Assembly: GCF_030347995.1 (NCBI RefSeq)
Contig: NZ_JAQIBC010000006.1
Coordinates: 37,252-101,251, forward strand
Length of the DNA stretch: 64,000 nt
DNA from: Sulfurovum xiamenensis
GTDB taxonomy: Bacteria > Campylobacterota > Campylobacteria > Campylobacterales > Sulfurovaceae
Reading direction: 5' to 3'
Shown: piece after piece, positions 18,104 to 27,474 of the stretch
Numbering within the stretch: position 1 is the first letter of the stretch
How the letters are laid out: each line of letters starts with the position of its first letter
Position numbers and translations under genes: made by a program
Notes under the pieces: generated by a model
Told to the model about the DNA's origin: nothing
What the model saw: the letters and a program-made list of their open reading frames with translations, nothing else
The model's database searches: none

Positions 18104-18679
18104 ATGGTAGATAAGCATCTCATCGAAGACATTAAACATGTATCACTCTCCCTGTTTAACAAAAACTTCTTTGGTGTCTATCATGGCTCCATCTCAGCAA
18201 GAGTGAGCAGCAGTGGATTTATCATCAACTCTAAAGATACGATCCTAGATGAATTCACCGAAGATTCACTTGTGAAACTTGATTGTAAAAAGAGAGATTA
18301 TCGTTGGAGTATGGCAAATCCTGATGTACATATCCATGAACATATCTATGAGACCATCCCCAATGCAAAATATGTCTGTTATACAATGCCTCCTTATGCG
18401 ACAGCCTACTCGCTCAAACATGGGAAAGTCTCTCCACAAGACTACTTTGGCCAAAAGGTACTGGGCGAAGTCATCGTCTATGATCCCAAAAATATAGATG
18501 ATTGGATGGAACGTGCACCCTACGAGATCCCACGGTTTTTCCAAAAACATGATACACACCTACTCCTTATCAAAGGGTTTGGACTTATTTCCTACGATAG
18601 GGACATCACAGAAATGGCAAAAAAGATTTCCATTTTAGAAAACTCTTGCAGATTGTTGGCTTTATCAGCAAACCTGTAA
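18104..18679 (+). CDS. class II aldolase/adducin-fold protein lacking metal-ligand histidines
   Basis: 191 residues that follow the class II aldolase pattern along their length: H-G-S-I-S-A-R near 27-33, a G-F-I-I-N strand near 38-42, an acidic residue at E79, and the H-I-Y-E-T-I-P-N-A helix. The zinc ligands are lost: the usual H-T-H is Y93-T94-M95, and the usual H-G of the third ligand is K157-G158. An aldolase or epimerase reaction by the normal metal mechanism is therefore unlikely. It may be structural, like adducin, or bind a sugar phosphate. It stands alone behind its own promoter, divergent from rsmH. Confidence 0.7.
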   Translation: MVDKHLIEDIKHVSLSLFNKNFFGVYHGSISARVSSSGFIINSKDTILDEFTEDSLVKLDCKKRDYRWSMANPDVHIHEHIYETIPNAKYVCYTMPPYATAYSLKHGKVSPQDYFGQKVLGEVIVYDPKNIDDWMERAPYEIPRFFQKHDTHLLLIKGFGLISYDRDITEMAKKISILENSCRLLALSANL

Positions 18680-18832
18680 AGTATTCCCTCCCCTTTCTAC
18701 TTCTCTATAGTGTGGCTATCTTCACGCTTCAAAGAGAGTAACTGCAAATAACTACCTTTTAAATGTCAACACTTCTGTAAAGCATACTTTTGTTATACTC
18801 TTCCAAATACTATCAAACATAGGATACCTGCT

Positions 18833-20047
18833 ATGAATCAGACACAGAAAAGATTAAGCATCATTAACCATGCCATTTCCATCACTGATGTTGAGACCAT
18901 ACAGCTTCAGGTCTTAAAGTTGGCACTGCTTAAAACAGATGTGAAAATCCAGGAGATCGTTACAGCCATTCAGGCAGAGAATTATGCAAAAGCGCAAGGG
19001 CTTATTAACCAATATATTGAAACACCTACTGAGGACATCATTCAAAGAGCATCACAAAAAGCACAAGCCGCTATGGCAGCAGAAGAACAAGCCATTATAG
19101 ATGAGTTCGATCTTTTTATCACATCAAACAGAAATGAAAAACCTCAAGAGATCGACATCAATGATTTTCTTCTTGATGAATACTCTGAAGAGACAAAAGT
19201 GGAAACAAAAAAAGTAGACCATAGTGATTTTGATGCCCTTCTCAATATCGACGTTGATCATGTATTGACTGACAACATTGAATTAGATGTGACACAAACT
19301 TCAACAAATACTTTCTTTGAATCACCCAAAGAGACAAATCATACAGATAAAGACACTTTTTTTGATAGTGAAGAGAGTGAAAAAGAAGAAACGATCATAA
19401 AAGAGTCAATGCCCCAAGAAGAAGAAGAAGAGAGTGAGACATTCATACAAAAAGATCTCCCCTCTAAAGATGAACCCCTCAAAGAGTTAAAACCTGCGAT
19501 ACATACAGAAGAAGAGACACGTTCACTCCACTATAAAGCCATTCCTTACATTGCCCAGAAACTGAACAGTATGAAAAAGCAATATCCGCTTAAAGATAGA
19601 ACCTATGAAAAGTTTGATTCTGTAGAAAATCTCTTAAGAAAGATCTCACAAGAAGGTTATACTGAGGATGAGATAGAAGAAACGCTCACCACTATCAAAA
19701 AGTTGAGTGAAGAGAGTAAAGAGACTGAAGCTGCACAACTCCTGCTTGTCTGTGCTGCAACAGAATCAAAGTTTGCACAATTCATGTTGGCCCGGGAACT
19801 CTTTAAGGGCATTTTACTCACAAAAGACATAGCTGAAGCCTTTTCACTGATGCATAGTTTAGCCCTTGAAGACTACCCTGAGGCACTCTGTGATATGGCA
19901 CAGTTTTATGAACACGGTATAGAAACGAACCAAGACAAAAAAAAGGCTGAACAATTCTACAAAGAAGCCATGGATTTTGGTATTAAACGTGCCCAAAAAC
20001 ATTATCAACGTTTACAAAAAGAAAACGGTGGTTTCTTTAAAAGGTAG
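18833..20047 (+). CDS. Sel1-like repeat protein with acidic linker
   Basis: 404 residues, cytoplasmic by appearance (no signal peptide). Residues 1-90 are helical and Ala/Gln-rich; 90-225 form a low-complexity linker rich in Glu, Asp, Thr and Ser; residues about 225-300 are helical; and the last 105 residues carry two to three Sel1/TPR-like repeats of the A-x-x-x-L-G/A-x-x-Y/F-x-x-G-I-x-x-x-x-D-x-x-x-A type. Such repeats usually hold protein partners. TATACT at about 18795 is a plausible -10 box. It converges on bioA with a 2-base gap. The specific role is unknown. Confidence 0.65.
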   Translation: MNQTQKRLSIINHAISITDVETIQLQVLKLALLKTDVKIQEIVTAIQAENYAKAQGLINQYIETPTEDIIQRASQKAQAAMAAEEQAIIDEFDLFITSNRNEKPQEIDINDFLLDEYSEETKVETKKVDHSDFDALLNIDVDHVLTDNIELDVTQTSTNTFFESPKETNHTDKDTFFDSEESEKEETIIKESMPQEEEEESETFIQKDLPSKDEPLKELKPAIHTEEETRSLHYKAIPYIAQKLNSMKKQYPLKDRTYEKFDSVENLLRKISQEGYTEDEIEETLTTIKKLSEESKETEAAQLLLVCAATESKFAQFMLARELFKGILLTKDIAEAFSLMHSLALEDYPEALCDMAQFYEHGIETNQDKKKAEQFYKEAMDFGIKRAQKHYQRLQKENGGFFKR

Positions 20048-20049
20048 AC

Positions 20050-21357
20050 TTATTTAGCTACCTTTTTTATCCCTTCATAGGCGACCTCTATCATCTTGTC
20101 TATCTCTTTATAAGAGATGACATACGGAGGCATGAAATAGATAATATGTCCCAATGGTCTGAGTAAGACCCCTTGTGTTAAAGCATATTCGTAGATCTTT
20201 ACTCCTATACGTTCAGTGCTTTCGTACCCCTTTAACTCTATAGCAGTGACCATACCCTGCTGTCGTATCTCTTTGACATTAAGTAAAACAGAAAACTTCT
20301 CCAACTGTTCTATGATATATCTGCTTTTCTTCTCATTCTCACCGATGATATCATTCTGTTCAAATATCTCCAAAGTTGCCAGTGCAGCGGCACATGCCAA
20401 AGGATTCCCTGTATAGCTATGTGAATGTAAAAAAGCTTTATACTCATTATAGTCACAATAAAAAGCCTGATAAACATCATTGGTCGTCATGACTACAGAA
20501 AGCGCCAGATACCCCCCTGTCAAAGCTTTAGAGAGGGTCATAAAATCAGGAGATATCTCTGCATGGTCACATGCAAACATCTTTCCTGTACGTCCAAACC
20601 CTGTCATGATCTCATCGGCGATGAGATGCACGTCATACTGTTGTGTCAATACCCTTGCACCTGAAAGATAGGCAGGATGGTACATATGCATCCCTCCTGC
20701 ACCCTGTATAAGAGGTTCCACGATAAAGGCTGCTATCTCATCCGCCTTCTCTTTTAAGACTTCTTCTAATCCCTGCAATGCTTCTTTGGCAGCTTCGATA
20801 CTTTGGTCTTTGGGTACAGGTACTTGCATATTGGCAATGAGCAGAGGTTCATAAGTATCTTTATAAAGTTCGACATCCCCTACACTCAATGCACCGATGG
20901 TCTCTCCATGATATGAATTTGTCAATGAAAGAAAAAGTGCTTTACGCTTTCCTCTGTTGAGATGATAATGATAACTCATTTTTAAAGCAGCTTCCACAGC
21001 AGAAGAACCATTGTCTACATAAAAAACCTTCTCCAGACCTTTAGGCGTCATGTTGACAAGTTTATGTGCAAGCTCTATAGCCGGTTCATGCGTAAAGCCT
21101 GCCAAAAGCACATGTTCGAGTGTGTCAAGCTGTGCTTTAATTCTGTTGTTGATCGTTTCATTGGCGTGACCAAAAATATTGACCCACCAGGAACTGACTG
21201 CATCGATATAGGCATTACCGTCAAAATCATAAAGATAGACACCTTTCCCTGACTTAACAGGCACAAGCGGTAAGGTTTCATGATCTTTCATTTGAGTACA
21301 TGGATGCCATATGACTTCCAGGTCCCGTTGCATCATTTTTGTATTTTGATTAGACAT
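20050..21357 (-). CDS. bioA: adenosylmethionine-8-amino-7-oxononanoate aminotransferase
   Basis: 435 residues, class III aminotransferase. The early W-H-P-C-T-Q-M motif at about 17-23 and D-A-V-S-S-W-W near 52-58 are typical for BioA and separate it from ArgD/GabT. The PLP lysine is in T-L-S-K-A-L-T-G-G-Y (near 280), and D-E-I-M-T-G-F-G-R precedes it. It makes 7,8-diaminononanoate in biotin synthesis with SAM as amino donor. No other bio gene is in the window. It is divergent from the ppiD-like gene. Confidence 0.93.
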   Translation of the reverse strand: MSNQNTKMMQRDLEVIWHPCTQMKDHETLPLVPVKSGKGVYLYDFDGNAYIDAVSSWWVNIFGHANETINNRIKAQLDTLEHVLLAGFTHEPAIELAHKLVNMTPKGLEKVFYVDNGSSAVEAALKMSYHYHLNRGKRKALFLSLTNSYHGETIGALSVGDVELYKDTYEPLLIANMQVPVPKDQSIEAAKEALQGLEEVLKEKADEIAAFIVEPLIQGAGGMHMYHPAYLSGARVLTQQYDVHLIADEIMTGFGRTGKMFACDHAEISPDFMTLSKALTGGYLALSVVMTTNDVYQAFYCDYNEYKAFLHSHSYTGNPLACAAALATLEIFEQNDIIGENEKKSRYIIEQLEKFSVLLNVKEIRQQGMVTAIELKGYESTERIGVKIYEYALTQGVLLRPLGHIIYFMPPYVISYKEIDKMIEVAYEGIKKVAK

Positions 21358-21442
21358 ATTCTTTTCACACTCCGATTCATTAGCGATAAGCTTAGTTTAG
21401 ATAGAATATTGTACAAATTTTTCGATTGAAGGTAGATGAAGT

Positions 21443-22918
21443 ATGATTAGTTGGATGCAGAAACACAATAAATATCTGGTATGGACGATCTGGATAGCAA
21501 CCATCGCATTTATTGGTGCAGGTTTTGTAGGTTGGGGAAGTTACAGTTTTGGTTCAAAGGCAGGAAATGTTGCCAAAGTCGGTGATATAGAGATCAAACA
21601 AACAAAACTCAACATGGTATACAGCAATCTATACAATCAATACAATCAAGCCATGCAAGGACAACTGGATGATAAAACTGCCCAGGAGATGGGACTGATC
21701 AAACAGGCATTTGCCAGATTGGCAACTCAGGCGAAGATCTTGAACTTTGCAAAAGACCTGGGTATTGTTGTTTCAGATGCAGAAGTAGCACAGAAACTGC
21801 AAGAGATCAGAGCATTCCAAAAAGATGGTGTTTTTGTCAAAGAGATCTATGAGGGTTACCTGAAAAGTCAAAGACTTAGAGCCAATGCCTTTGAAGAGAC
21901 ACTTAGAGAAGAACTTATCTTGGAAAAGACATTTTCACTCCTTGCAGTAGGTCCTTTGCCATTGGAGGAAGAAGCTGTCTCTGCGGCTATGAATGTTAGT
22001 GACAAACTGGCATACAAAGTATTAACCAATGATGATCTCAACTTCGTCACTGATGAATCAAAAGTAAAAGCCTACTGGGAGATGCAAAAAGAGAATTTTT
22101 TGACTCCGCAAATGTATGAACTTTCTATCGTCTGGACACAAAGTAAAGATACTGCTGTCACAGAAGATGAGTTAAAAGCACACTATGACAAAAACAGCTT
22201 CAACTATACAGATGAAACAGGGAAACAACTCCCTTTCGAAGAAGCTAAAGTACTGGTGACAAAAGATCTCAAGATCAAGAAAACTAAAAAAACAGCACAA
22301 AAAGCATATATTGCATTTAAAAAAGGTACCATTGACAACAGTGAAAAGATTACGCTCTCAATGGGTGATGCTAAGCTGACAGAAGAGGTATGGAGTGAAT
22401 TGAAAGAGAAATCTGTAGGTGATATCCTGAAACCTAAAGTCGTTGCAGATGCCTATGCCACTGTAAAAATAGAGAACATTGTCCTACCAAGGGTAAAAAC
22501 CTATGAAGAGGCCAAAGAGGAAGTGACGGGGCTTTATGAAAAACAGGCTAAAAAAGAAGCGCTTTTAGCCTTGGCAGAGTCAGCACTGAAAAATGTTGAT
22601 CAGAACGATATGATCATCTCGGATTTTGTCAAATTGGATGAAAATGTCAACCTAAATCCGTTAAATACACAAGAAAGTTTACAATTTTTACAAAAACTCT
22701 TTACATCATCAAAAGAAAAGGGTATCATAAGCGTATTCGATAAGGTTATAGTTTATAATATCTTAGAGCAAAAACTGCTTCCGATGGATGACAACCAGAC
22801 AGCTTTTGTAAAAGAAACCACAGATAAACTGAAACAAAGTATATTTGAATCGAATCTGATTAAGATGTTAGATGAACAATATCCTACAGAAGTCTATATG
22901 GGAGGGCTGACAAATTGA
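21443..22918 (+). CDS. PpiD/SurA_N-type membrane-anchored periplasmic chaperone
   Basis: 491 residues. A short cytoplasmic N-terminus and one membrane anchor (about 14-34) precede a SurA_N-like helical chaperone domain (about 40-175) containing the V-A-K-V-G-D motif. The middle (about 180-350) is where a parvulin domain should be, but the usual G-G-D-L-G and H-I-L segments are not visible, so isomerase activity is doubtful. The C-terminal part is helical. It is the first gene of a unit with ftsA and ftsZ, an arrangement shared by Campylobacterota, and its stop overlaps the ftsA start. Confidence 0.78.
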   Translation: MISWMQKHNKYLVWTIWIATIAFIGAGFVGWGSYSFGSKAGNVAKVGDIEIKQTKLNMVYSNLYNQYNQAMQGQLDDKTAQEMGLIKQAFARLATQAKILNFAKDLGIVVSDAEVAQKLQEIRAFQKDGVFVKEIYEGYLKSQRLRANAFEETLREELILEKTFSLLAVGPLPLEEEAVSAAMNVSDKLAYKVLTNDDLNFVTDESKVKAYWEMQKENFLTPQMYELSIVWTQSKDTAVTEDELKAHYDKNSFNYTDETGKQLPFEEAKVLVTKDLKIKKTKKTAQKAYIAFKKGTIDNSEKITLSMGDAKLTEEVWSELKEKSVGDILKPKVVADAYATVKIENIVLPRVKTYEEAKEEVTGLYEKQAKKEALLALAESALKNVDQNDMIISDFVKLDENVNLNPLNTQESLQFLQKLFTSSKEKGIISVFDKVIVYNILEQKLLPMDDNQTAFVKETTDKLKQSIFESNLIKMLDEQYPTEVYMGGLTN

Positions 22919-24303
22919 GTGACACAATTTTAGCTATTGATATCGGTTCCACTAAAATATGTGCTATCATTGCTGAAATTCAAGACTCCGAAGTCACCAT
23001 ACAAGGACATGGTATCTCTAAATCCCAAGGGGTTAAGAAAGGTGCGATCACCAATATAGAACTCGCTTCTAAATCCATAAAAAAAGCCATTAATGATGCA
23101 AAACGTATTGCAGGAAGCAACATCACTTCTGCAACGGTTTCCATCTCCAATGCCTATGCTAAGAGTCTTAACTCTACGGGTATTGTCAACATCCCACATA
23201 AAGACATCTCCATTAAAGAGATCAATCGTGTGATGCAGACAGCACTCTACAATGCTAACGTACCTACTGAGTATGATGTCATCCATGTATTGCCTTACAA
23301 CTTCAGAGTCGATGACCAAGACTTCATCGAAGATCCGTTCGGTATGAATGCGAGTCGCATGGAAGTAGATGTTAACATCATCATGACACAAAAATCAAAT
23401 CTTTCCAATCTTAAAAAAGCCGTTCGCTCTGCCGGGGTTGAGATAGATGGTATTGTTTTAAGTGGTTACGCTTCTGCGATAGCTACCATGGATGAGGATG
23501 AAAAAGAGTTGGGTGTGGCTGTGATCGATATGGGTGGTCAAACAAGTAATCTTGTCATCCATACGGGTAACTCTATCAGATACAATGATTTCTTAGGTGT
23601 AGGTTCAAACCATATTACCAATGACCTTTCCATGGCACTTCATACTCCGCTGCAAATAGCAGAAAATGTCAAAGTACGTCACGGGAGTCTTATTGAGAGT
23701 TCCAATGAGGTCATAGAACTCCCGATCATCGGTGATGAAGAGAGTCGTAATGGTGTCTCGTTGGAGGTGGTTCACTCTGTGATTTTCTCACGTGTAGAAG
23801 AAGCACTGATGATCCTGTCCAAGTCATTGGAAAAATCTGCATTAAAAGAGCAGATAGGTGCAGGTATTATCTTGACCGGTGGTATGACAAAACTTAAAGG
23901 TATGAGAGAATTGGCACAAGCTATCTTTACTGGTATGCCGGTAAGAGTGGGTTATCCAGATAATGTCAATGGTCTTTTTGATGAACTCAAGGATCCAGCA
24001 TTTTCAACGGTAGTGGGTTTACTGCTCTATAAAGCAGGCGGCCATACGCAATATGAGATCAATTTCCAACAAGAATTGCTCCATTCAAAAGCAATGTTTG
24101 AAGATAACCTTAATGATATCAGGATAGGTCATACATCAAATACCGAAGAGGCACAGACAACCAGAGGTCATAAAGAAGAGAACGAACACAAAAAAGAGGA
24201 TCAGGAAGGATCAGATATATCATTTGATGATCTGCCGGATCTAGGTCATGAAAATAAAAATCCATTTAAAAAACTGGCGAGTTGGGCAAGACAGCTTTTT
24301 TAA
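22915..24303 (+). CDS. ftsA: cell division protein FtsA
   Basis: 462 residues. Start is TTG 22915, overlapping the previous stop (TTGA); GGAGG at 22901-22905 lies 9 bases upstream and no better ATG exists. Actin-fold ATP-binding motifs are visible: A-I-D-I-G-S-T-K near 5-12, V-I-D-M-G-G-Q-T-S near 203-211, and I-L-T-G-G-M near 320-325. The C-terminal 60 residues form a charged linker (Glu/Lys/His-rich) ending in an amphipathic helix that should bind the inner membrane. It tethers FtsZ and is followed by ftsZ after 22 bases. Confidence 0.95.
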   Translation: MSDTILAIDIGSTKICAIIAEIQDSEVTIQGHGISKSQGVKKGAITNIELASKSIKKAINDAKRIAGSNITSATVSISNAYAKSLNSTGIVNIPHKDISIKEINRVMQTALYNANVPTEYDVIHVLPYNFRVDDQDFIEDPFGMNASRMEVDVNIIMTQKSNLSNLKKAVRSAGVEIDGIVLSGYASAIATMDEDEKELGVAVIDMGGQTSNLVIHTGNSIRYNDFLGVGSNHITNDLSMALHTPLQIAENVKVRHGSLIESSNEVIELPIIGDEESRNGVSLEVVHSVIFSRVEEALMILSKSLEKSALKEQIGAGIILTGGMTKLKGMRELAQAIFTGMPVRVGYPDNVNGLFDELKDPAFSTVVGLLLYKAGGHTQYEINFQQELLHSKAMFEDNLNDIRIGHTSNTEEAQTTRGHKEENEHKKEDQEGSDISFDDLPDLGHENKNPFKKLASWARQLF

Positions 24304-24325
24304 AAATTAAATAAAGGGGGAAAAC

Positions 24326-25471
24326 ATGGAAGAGTTTGAAATAGACATAGTGGAAACAAAATGTCATACAAATGGAGCGAAAATCAAAGCTATCGGCGTT
24401 GGTGGAGGCGGTGGTAACATGATCAATCACATGATCAGTGAAGGGATAAACTCGATCGATCTGATCGTTGCCAATACAGATGCACAGGCACTGGACAGTT
24501 CTTTGGCACCATACAAAATGCAATTGGGTATCAATGCCACAAGAGGACTGGGTGCAGGGATGCTTCCGGAGAAAGGTAGAGAAGCTGCACTTGAAAGCTT
24601 TGAAGATATCAAAAAGACGCTTGAGGGTTCTGATATCGTCTTTATCTCTGCTGGTCTTGGCGGAGGTACAGGTACAGGTGCTGCACCGATCATTGCACAG
24701 GCTGCAAAAGAAGTAGGTGCACTGACTGTTTCTATTGTAACCAGCCCTTTTAAATTTGAAGGTAGAAAAAGAACAAAGCTTGCAAAAGAAGGTTTGGAAG
24801 AGCTTAAAAGAGAGAGTGATTCGATCATTGTCGTACCGAATGAAAAACTTCTTTCCATCGTTGAGAAGAACCTTGGTATCAAAGAGAGCTTTAGAATGGT
24901 AGATGATATTCTTGCTCAAGCCGTAGGTGGTATCTCTAAAGTGATTCTTTCGCATGGGGAAAATGATATCAACCTTGACTTTGCCGATGTTAAAACGGTG
25001 ATGAGTCATAGAGGTCTTGCTCTTATGGGTGCAGGATACAGTACAGGAACGAATGCAGCCTATGATGCAGCAAAAGCTGCGATCGAGTCTCCGCTGCTTG
25101 ATAATATCTCTATCGATGGTGCGATGGGTGTACTCGTACACTTTGACATCCACCCTGATTATCCTATCATGGAGATCGGTGAAGCGATGAGTATTGTTGA
25201 AGAGAGTGCAGATGAAGATGCATCTGTGATCTTTGGTACCACAACCAATGAGAACATGGCTGTTGATGAAGTGAAGATCACTATCGTTGCTACAGGATTT
25301 GAAGATAAAAATGCTGTACCTGAACCAACAGTCACAAAACAAAAAACTTTATTAAGTGCCAACACTTGTGATATCAATACGGTAAGAAGTAAAATGGTTG
25401 TAGGTGGATACAACGGTGACAATGAAGACATCTTAGATGTACCTACATTTCTTAGAAAGCAGATGGACTAA
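24326..25471 (+). CDS. ftsZ: cell division protein FtsZ
   Basis: 381 residues. The tubulin-type signature G-G-G-T-G-T-G-A-A-P is near 113-122; the N-terminal G-V-G-G-G-G-G-N-M nucleotide loop is near 26-34; and the T7 loop N-D-I-N-L-D-F-A-D-V is near 213-222. The C-terminal D-I-L-D-V-P-T-F-L-R segment is the peptide that binds FtsA. It polymerises with GTP to form the division ring. AAAGGGGGA lies just before ATG 24326. A hairpin terminator follows, closing the ppiD-ftsA-ftsZ unit. Confidence 0.97.
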   Translation: MEEFEIDIVETKCHTNGAKIKAIGVGGGGGNMINHMISEGINSIDLIVANTDAQALDSSLAPYKMQLGINATRGLGAGMLPEKGREAALESFEDIKKTLEGSDIVFISAGLGGGTGTGAAPIIAQAAKEVGALTVSIVTSPFKFEGRKRTKLAKEGLEELKRESDSIIVVPNEKLLSIVEKNLGIKESFRMVDDILAQAVGGISKVILSHGENDINLDFADVKTVMSHRGLALMGAGYSTGTNAAYDAAKAAIESPLLDNISIDGAMGVLVHFDIHPDYPIMEIGEAMSIVEESADEDASVIFGTTTNENMAVDEVKITIVATGFEDKNAVPEPTVTKQKTLLSANTCDINTVRSKMVVGGYNGDNEDILDVPTFLRKQMD

Positions 25472-25500
25472 ATAGACCTACCCTCTTTTATGCTTTAAAG

Positions 25501-25526
25501 CAGAGAAACTCTTCCTTCTCTGTTTT
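25501..25526 (+). terminator. intrinsic terminator after ftsZ
   Basis: CAGAGAA (25501-25507) pairs with TTCTCTG (25516-25522) over an 8-base loop, followed by TTTT. Confidence 0.7.
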
Positions 25527-25605
25527 AACCTTTCCTAACATTTTTCCCTCCTTTCTATTAATCATATTTTGATATGATTCTCCAAAACATAATTATGGAT
25601 ACACT

Positions 25606-26196
25606 ATGAAACATTTAAGAAAACTTTCAACCATAGCAACTGCTACTGGTCTTGGTACGCTTTTAGCGACTGGTGTAACAGGTTGCTTTAGCAATAACCA
25701 GCAACAGCAGGAGGAAGCTAAAGCACAAAATGCATTCGTCATTATAGAAGAGACTGCACCGGGAAAATACAAGATCAAAGATGAGTTTCCCGCGGAAGAG
25801 ACACGTATCGTACTGAAACAACTAGATGGAACCGAACGTGTATTGACCAAACCAGAAATGGATGCACTTGTAGCAGAAGAGTCAGCCAAGATCGACAATG
25901 GAACCTCCAACCTGACCAAAGAGCAAAATCCTCAAATGTCCCAGCAAGGTGGTATGGGTCTGGGAGAAATACTTCTTTCAAGTATGGCTGGAGCAGTCAT
26001 CGGTTCATGGATAGGTTCCAAACTTTTTGGTAACCAAAACTACCAAAACAACAGAAAAGCAGGATACAAATCTCCCTCTACCTATACAAGAAGTCAAAAG
26101 AGTTTTGACGCAGCTAAAAACAGAAGTGCTAAGAGAAGCGGTTTTTTCGGTAGTAAAAGTACTTCAAGCCGTACCGGCGGTTTCTTTGGTGGATAA
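25606..26196 (+). CDS. UPF0323 family lipoprotein
   Basis: 196 residues with a signal sequence and lipobox ending at C27 (V-T-G-C). The conserved middle reads N-A-F-V-I-I-E-E-x-x-x-G-K-Y-K-I followed by a D-G-T-E-R-V-L motif. A hydrophobic Gly-rich segment lies near 120-142 (M-x-L-G-E-I-L-L-S-S-M-A-G). The C-terminal 50 residues are Ser/Arg/Lys/Gly-rich with repeated S-G-F-F-G-like motifs. This matches the UPF0323 lipoproteins of Campylobacterota (for example Cj0371), whose role is not established at the molecular level. As in those genomes, a glutathionylspermidine-synthase-like gene follows directly. Confidence 0.85.
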   Translation: MKHLRKLSTIATATGLGTLLATGVTGCFSNNQQQQEEAKAQNAFVIIEETAPGKYKIKDEFPAEETRIVLKQLDGTERVLTKPEMDALVAEESAKIDNGTSNLTKEQNPQMSQQGGMGLGEILLSSMAGAVIGSWIGSKLFGNQNYQNNRKAGYKSPSTYTRSQKSFDAAKNRSAKRSGFFGSKSTSSRTGGFFGG

Positions 26197-27378
26197 ATGA
26201 TGTTAAAGTTACAAAAAACCACACCATTGGACACAGACTATTTAGAATCACTCGGTTTTGTATGGCATACAGACCGTGATGACTCGAGTTATATCTCTAA
26301 TGAACTGGTCATCATCTCTGAAGAGGAAGCTGAAGCGTATTATGAAGCAACCAACACACTTTATGACATGGTTGTAGAAGCAGCCGAACACGTCATAGAA
26401 AATAATCTCTTTCATGAGATTGGTATACCTTTTAATCTTGTTGAAGTGATCAAGGCATCATGGGAAAATGATGTACATTGGCATTTGTACGGACGTTTTG
26501 ATCTAGCCGGTGGTGTGGACGGGAAACCCATAAAACTTTTAGAATTCAATGCAGATACACCGACTGCCCTGTTTGAAACTGCTATTGTACAGTGGGCCAT
26601 GCTCAAAAAAAACGCTCTTGAAGAAGAACATCAGTTCAATGCACTCTATGAAGCACTTATAGAGAATTTTAAACGTCTGGTGACTTTGGAAGAAGATGTT
26701 TCTACCTTTGAAGAACGTTATGACGGGTGGAACTTTCTCTTTACCTCAGTCAAAGGAAATTCAGAAGAAGAGAATACCGTTCGACTCCTGCAGCATATCG
26801 CCACTGAAGCAGGTTTTAACACAGAGTTTGCCTACATCGATGAGATAGAGTTCTCCCCGGATGAGGGTATCTTTTATGAAGATAAGAACTATGAACTCTG
26901 GTTTAAGCTTATCCCTTGGGAAGACATTGCACTGGAAGAGTCAGATCTGGCGATGCTTCTGACCAATATCATCAAAAGCCAGAAAGCGATTATCTTCAAC
27001 CCGGCCTATACCCTGCTTTTTCAAAGTAAAGGGCTGCTTAAGATCCTCTGGGACCTCTATCCGAACCACCCTCTGCTACTTGAGAGTTCTTTTGAACCGT
27101 TAGAAGGGAAAAAACAGGTGAAAAAACCTGTCTTTGGAAGAGAGGGAGGCAGTGTCACTATCTTGGATGAAAACGGACAGGAGTCTGAGAGTATTGAAGG
27201 AGACTACGACAGTCACAAAATGGTCTACCAGGCCTATACCGAACTGGCGTCAGATATTGAGGGACAATCTTATCAGGCAGGTGTATTTTATGCGTACGAA
27301 GCCTGTGGACTTGGTTTTAGAAAAGGTGGAAAGATCCTGGATAATATGTCTAAATTCGTAGGGCATATCGTCCAGTAA
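26197..27378 (+). CDS. glutathionylspermidine synthase family ATP-grasp protein
   Basis: 393 residues beginning at the base after the lipoprotein stop, so the two are translationally coupled. The ATP-grasp fold of the GSP-synthase family is visible: the G-R-F-D-L segment near 103-107, L-L-E-F-N-A-D-T-P-T near 118-127, and K-K-P-V-F-G-R-E-G-G near 309-318. The N-terminal amidase domain of E. coli GspS is absent, so this is the ligase-only form. Making glutathionylspermidine is not expected in Campylobacterota, so the actual amide-bond product is unknown. The fixed pairing with a lipoprotein suggests a cell-envelope peptide or polyamine substrate. Confidence 0.8.
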   Translation: MMLKLQKTTPLDTDYLESLGFVWHTDRDDSSYISNELVIISEEEAEAYYEATNTLYDMVVEAAEHVIENNLFHEIGIPFNLVEVIKASWENDVHWHLYGRFDLAGGVDGKPIKLLEFNADTPTALFETAIVQWAMLKKNALEEEHQFNALYEALIENFKRLVTLEEDVSTFEERYDGWNFLFTSVKGNSEEENTVRLLQHIATEAGFNTEFAYIDEIEFSPDEGIFYEDKNYELWFKLIPWEDIALEESDLAMLLTNIIKSQKAIIFNPAYTLLFQSKGLLKILWDLYPNHPLLLESSFEPLEGKKQVKKPVFGREGGSVTILDENGQESESIEGDYDSHKMVYQAYTELASDIEGQSYQAGVFYAYEACGLGFRKGGKILDNMSKFVGHIVQ

Positions 27379-27383
27379 TAAGC

Positions 27384-27400
27384 GTGTACACAATGTACAC
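27384..27400. repeat. GTGTACA inverted repeat after the ATP-grasp gene
   Basis: GTGTACA (27384-27390) and TGTACAC (27394-27400) form a perfect 7-bp inverted repeat around CAA, 5 bases after the stop codon. AGC and GCT on either side extend it past a one-base bulge. It could serve as a transcript 3' end or as a protein-binding site. Confidence 0.45.
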
Positions 27401-27422
27401 CGCTAGAAACAATATATCTTTT

Positions 27423-27461
27423 TTTAAAACCTTATAACATTCTATTTTATAAGGTTTTAAA
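27423..27461. terminator. bidirectional terminator between convergent genes
   Basis: A long perfect stem of about 15 bp (27423-27437 with 27447-27461) with a 9-base loop, AT-rich at its base and with T runs on both flanks. It lies between the ATP-grasp gene (plus) and the DsrE-like gene (minus) and suits both. Confidence 0.7.
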
Positions 27462-27474
27462 GTGATGTATAGAT

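Noticed and set aside
24266..25342. A 358-codon open frame antisense to ftsZ
   Set aside because: Its product is Cys/Phe/Ser-rich with no domain, it has no ribosome site, and it lies wholly opposite a certain gene. It is a codon-bias shadow.
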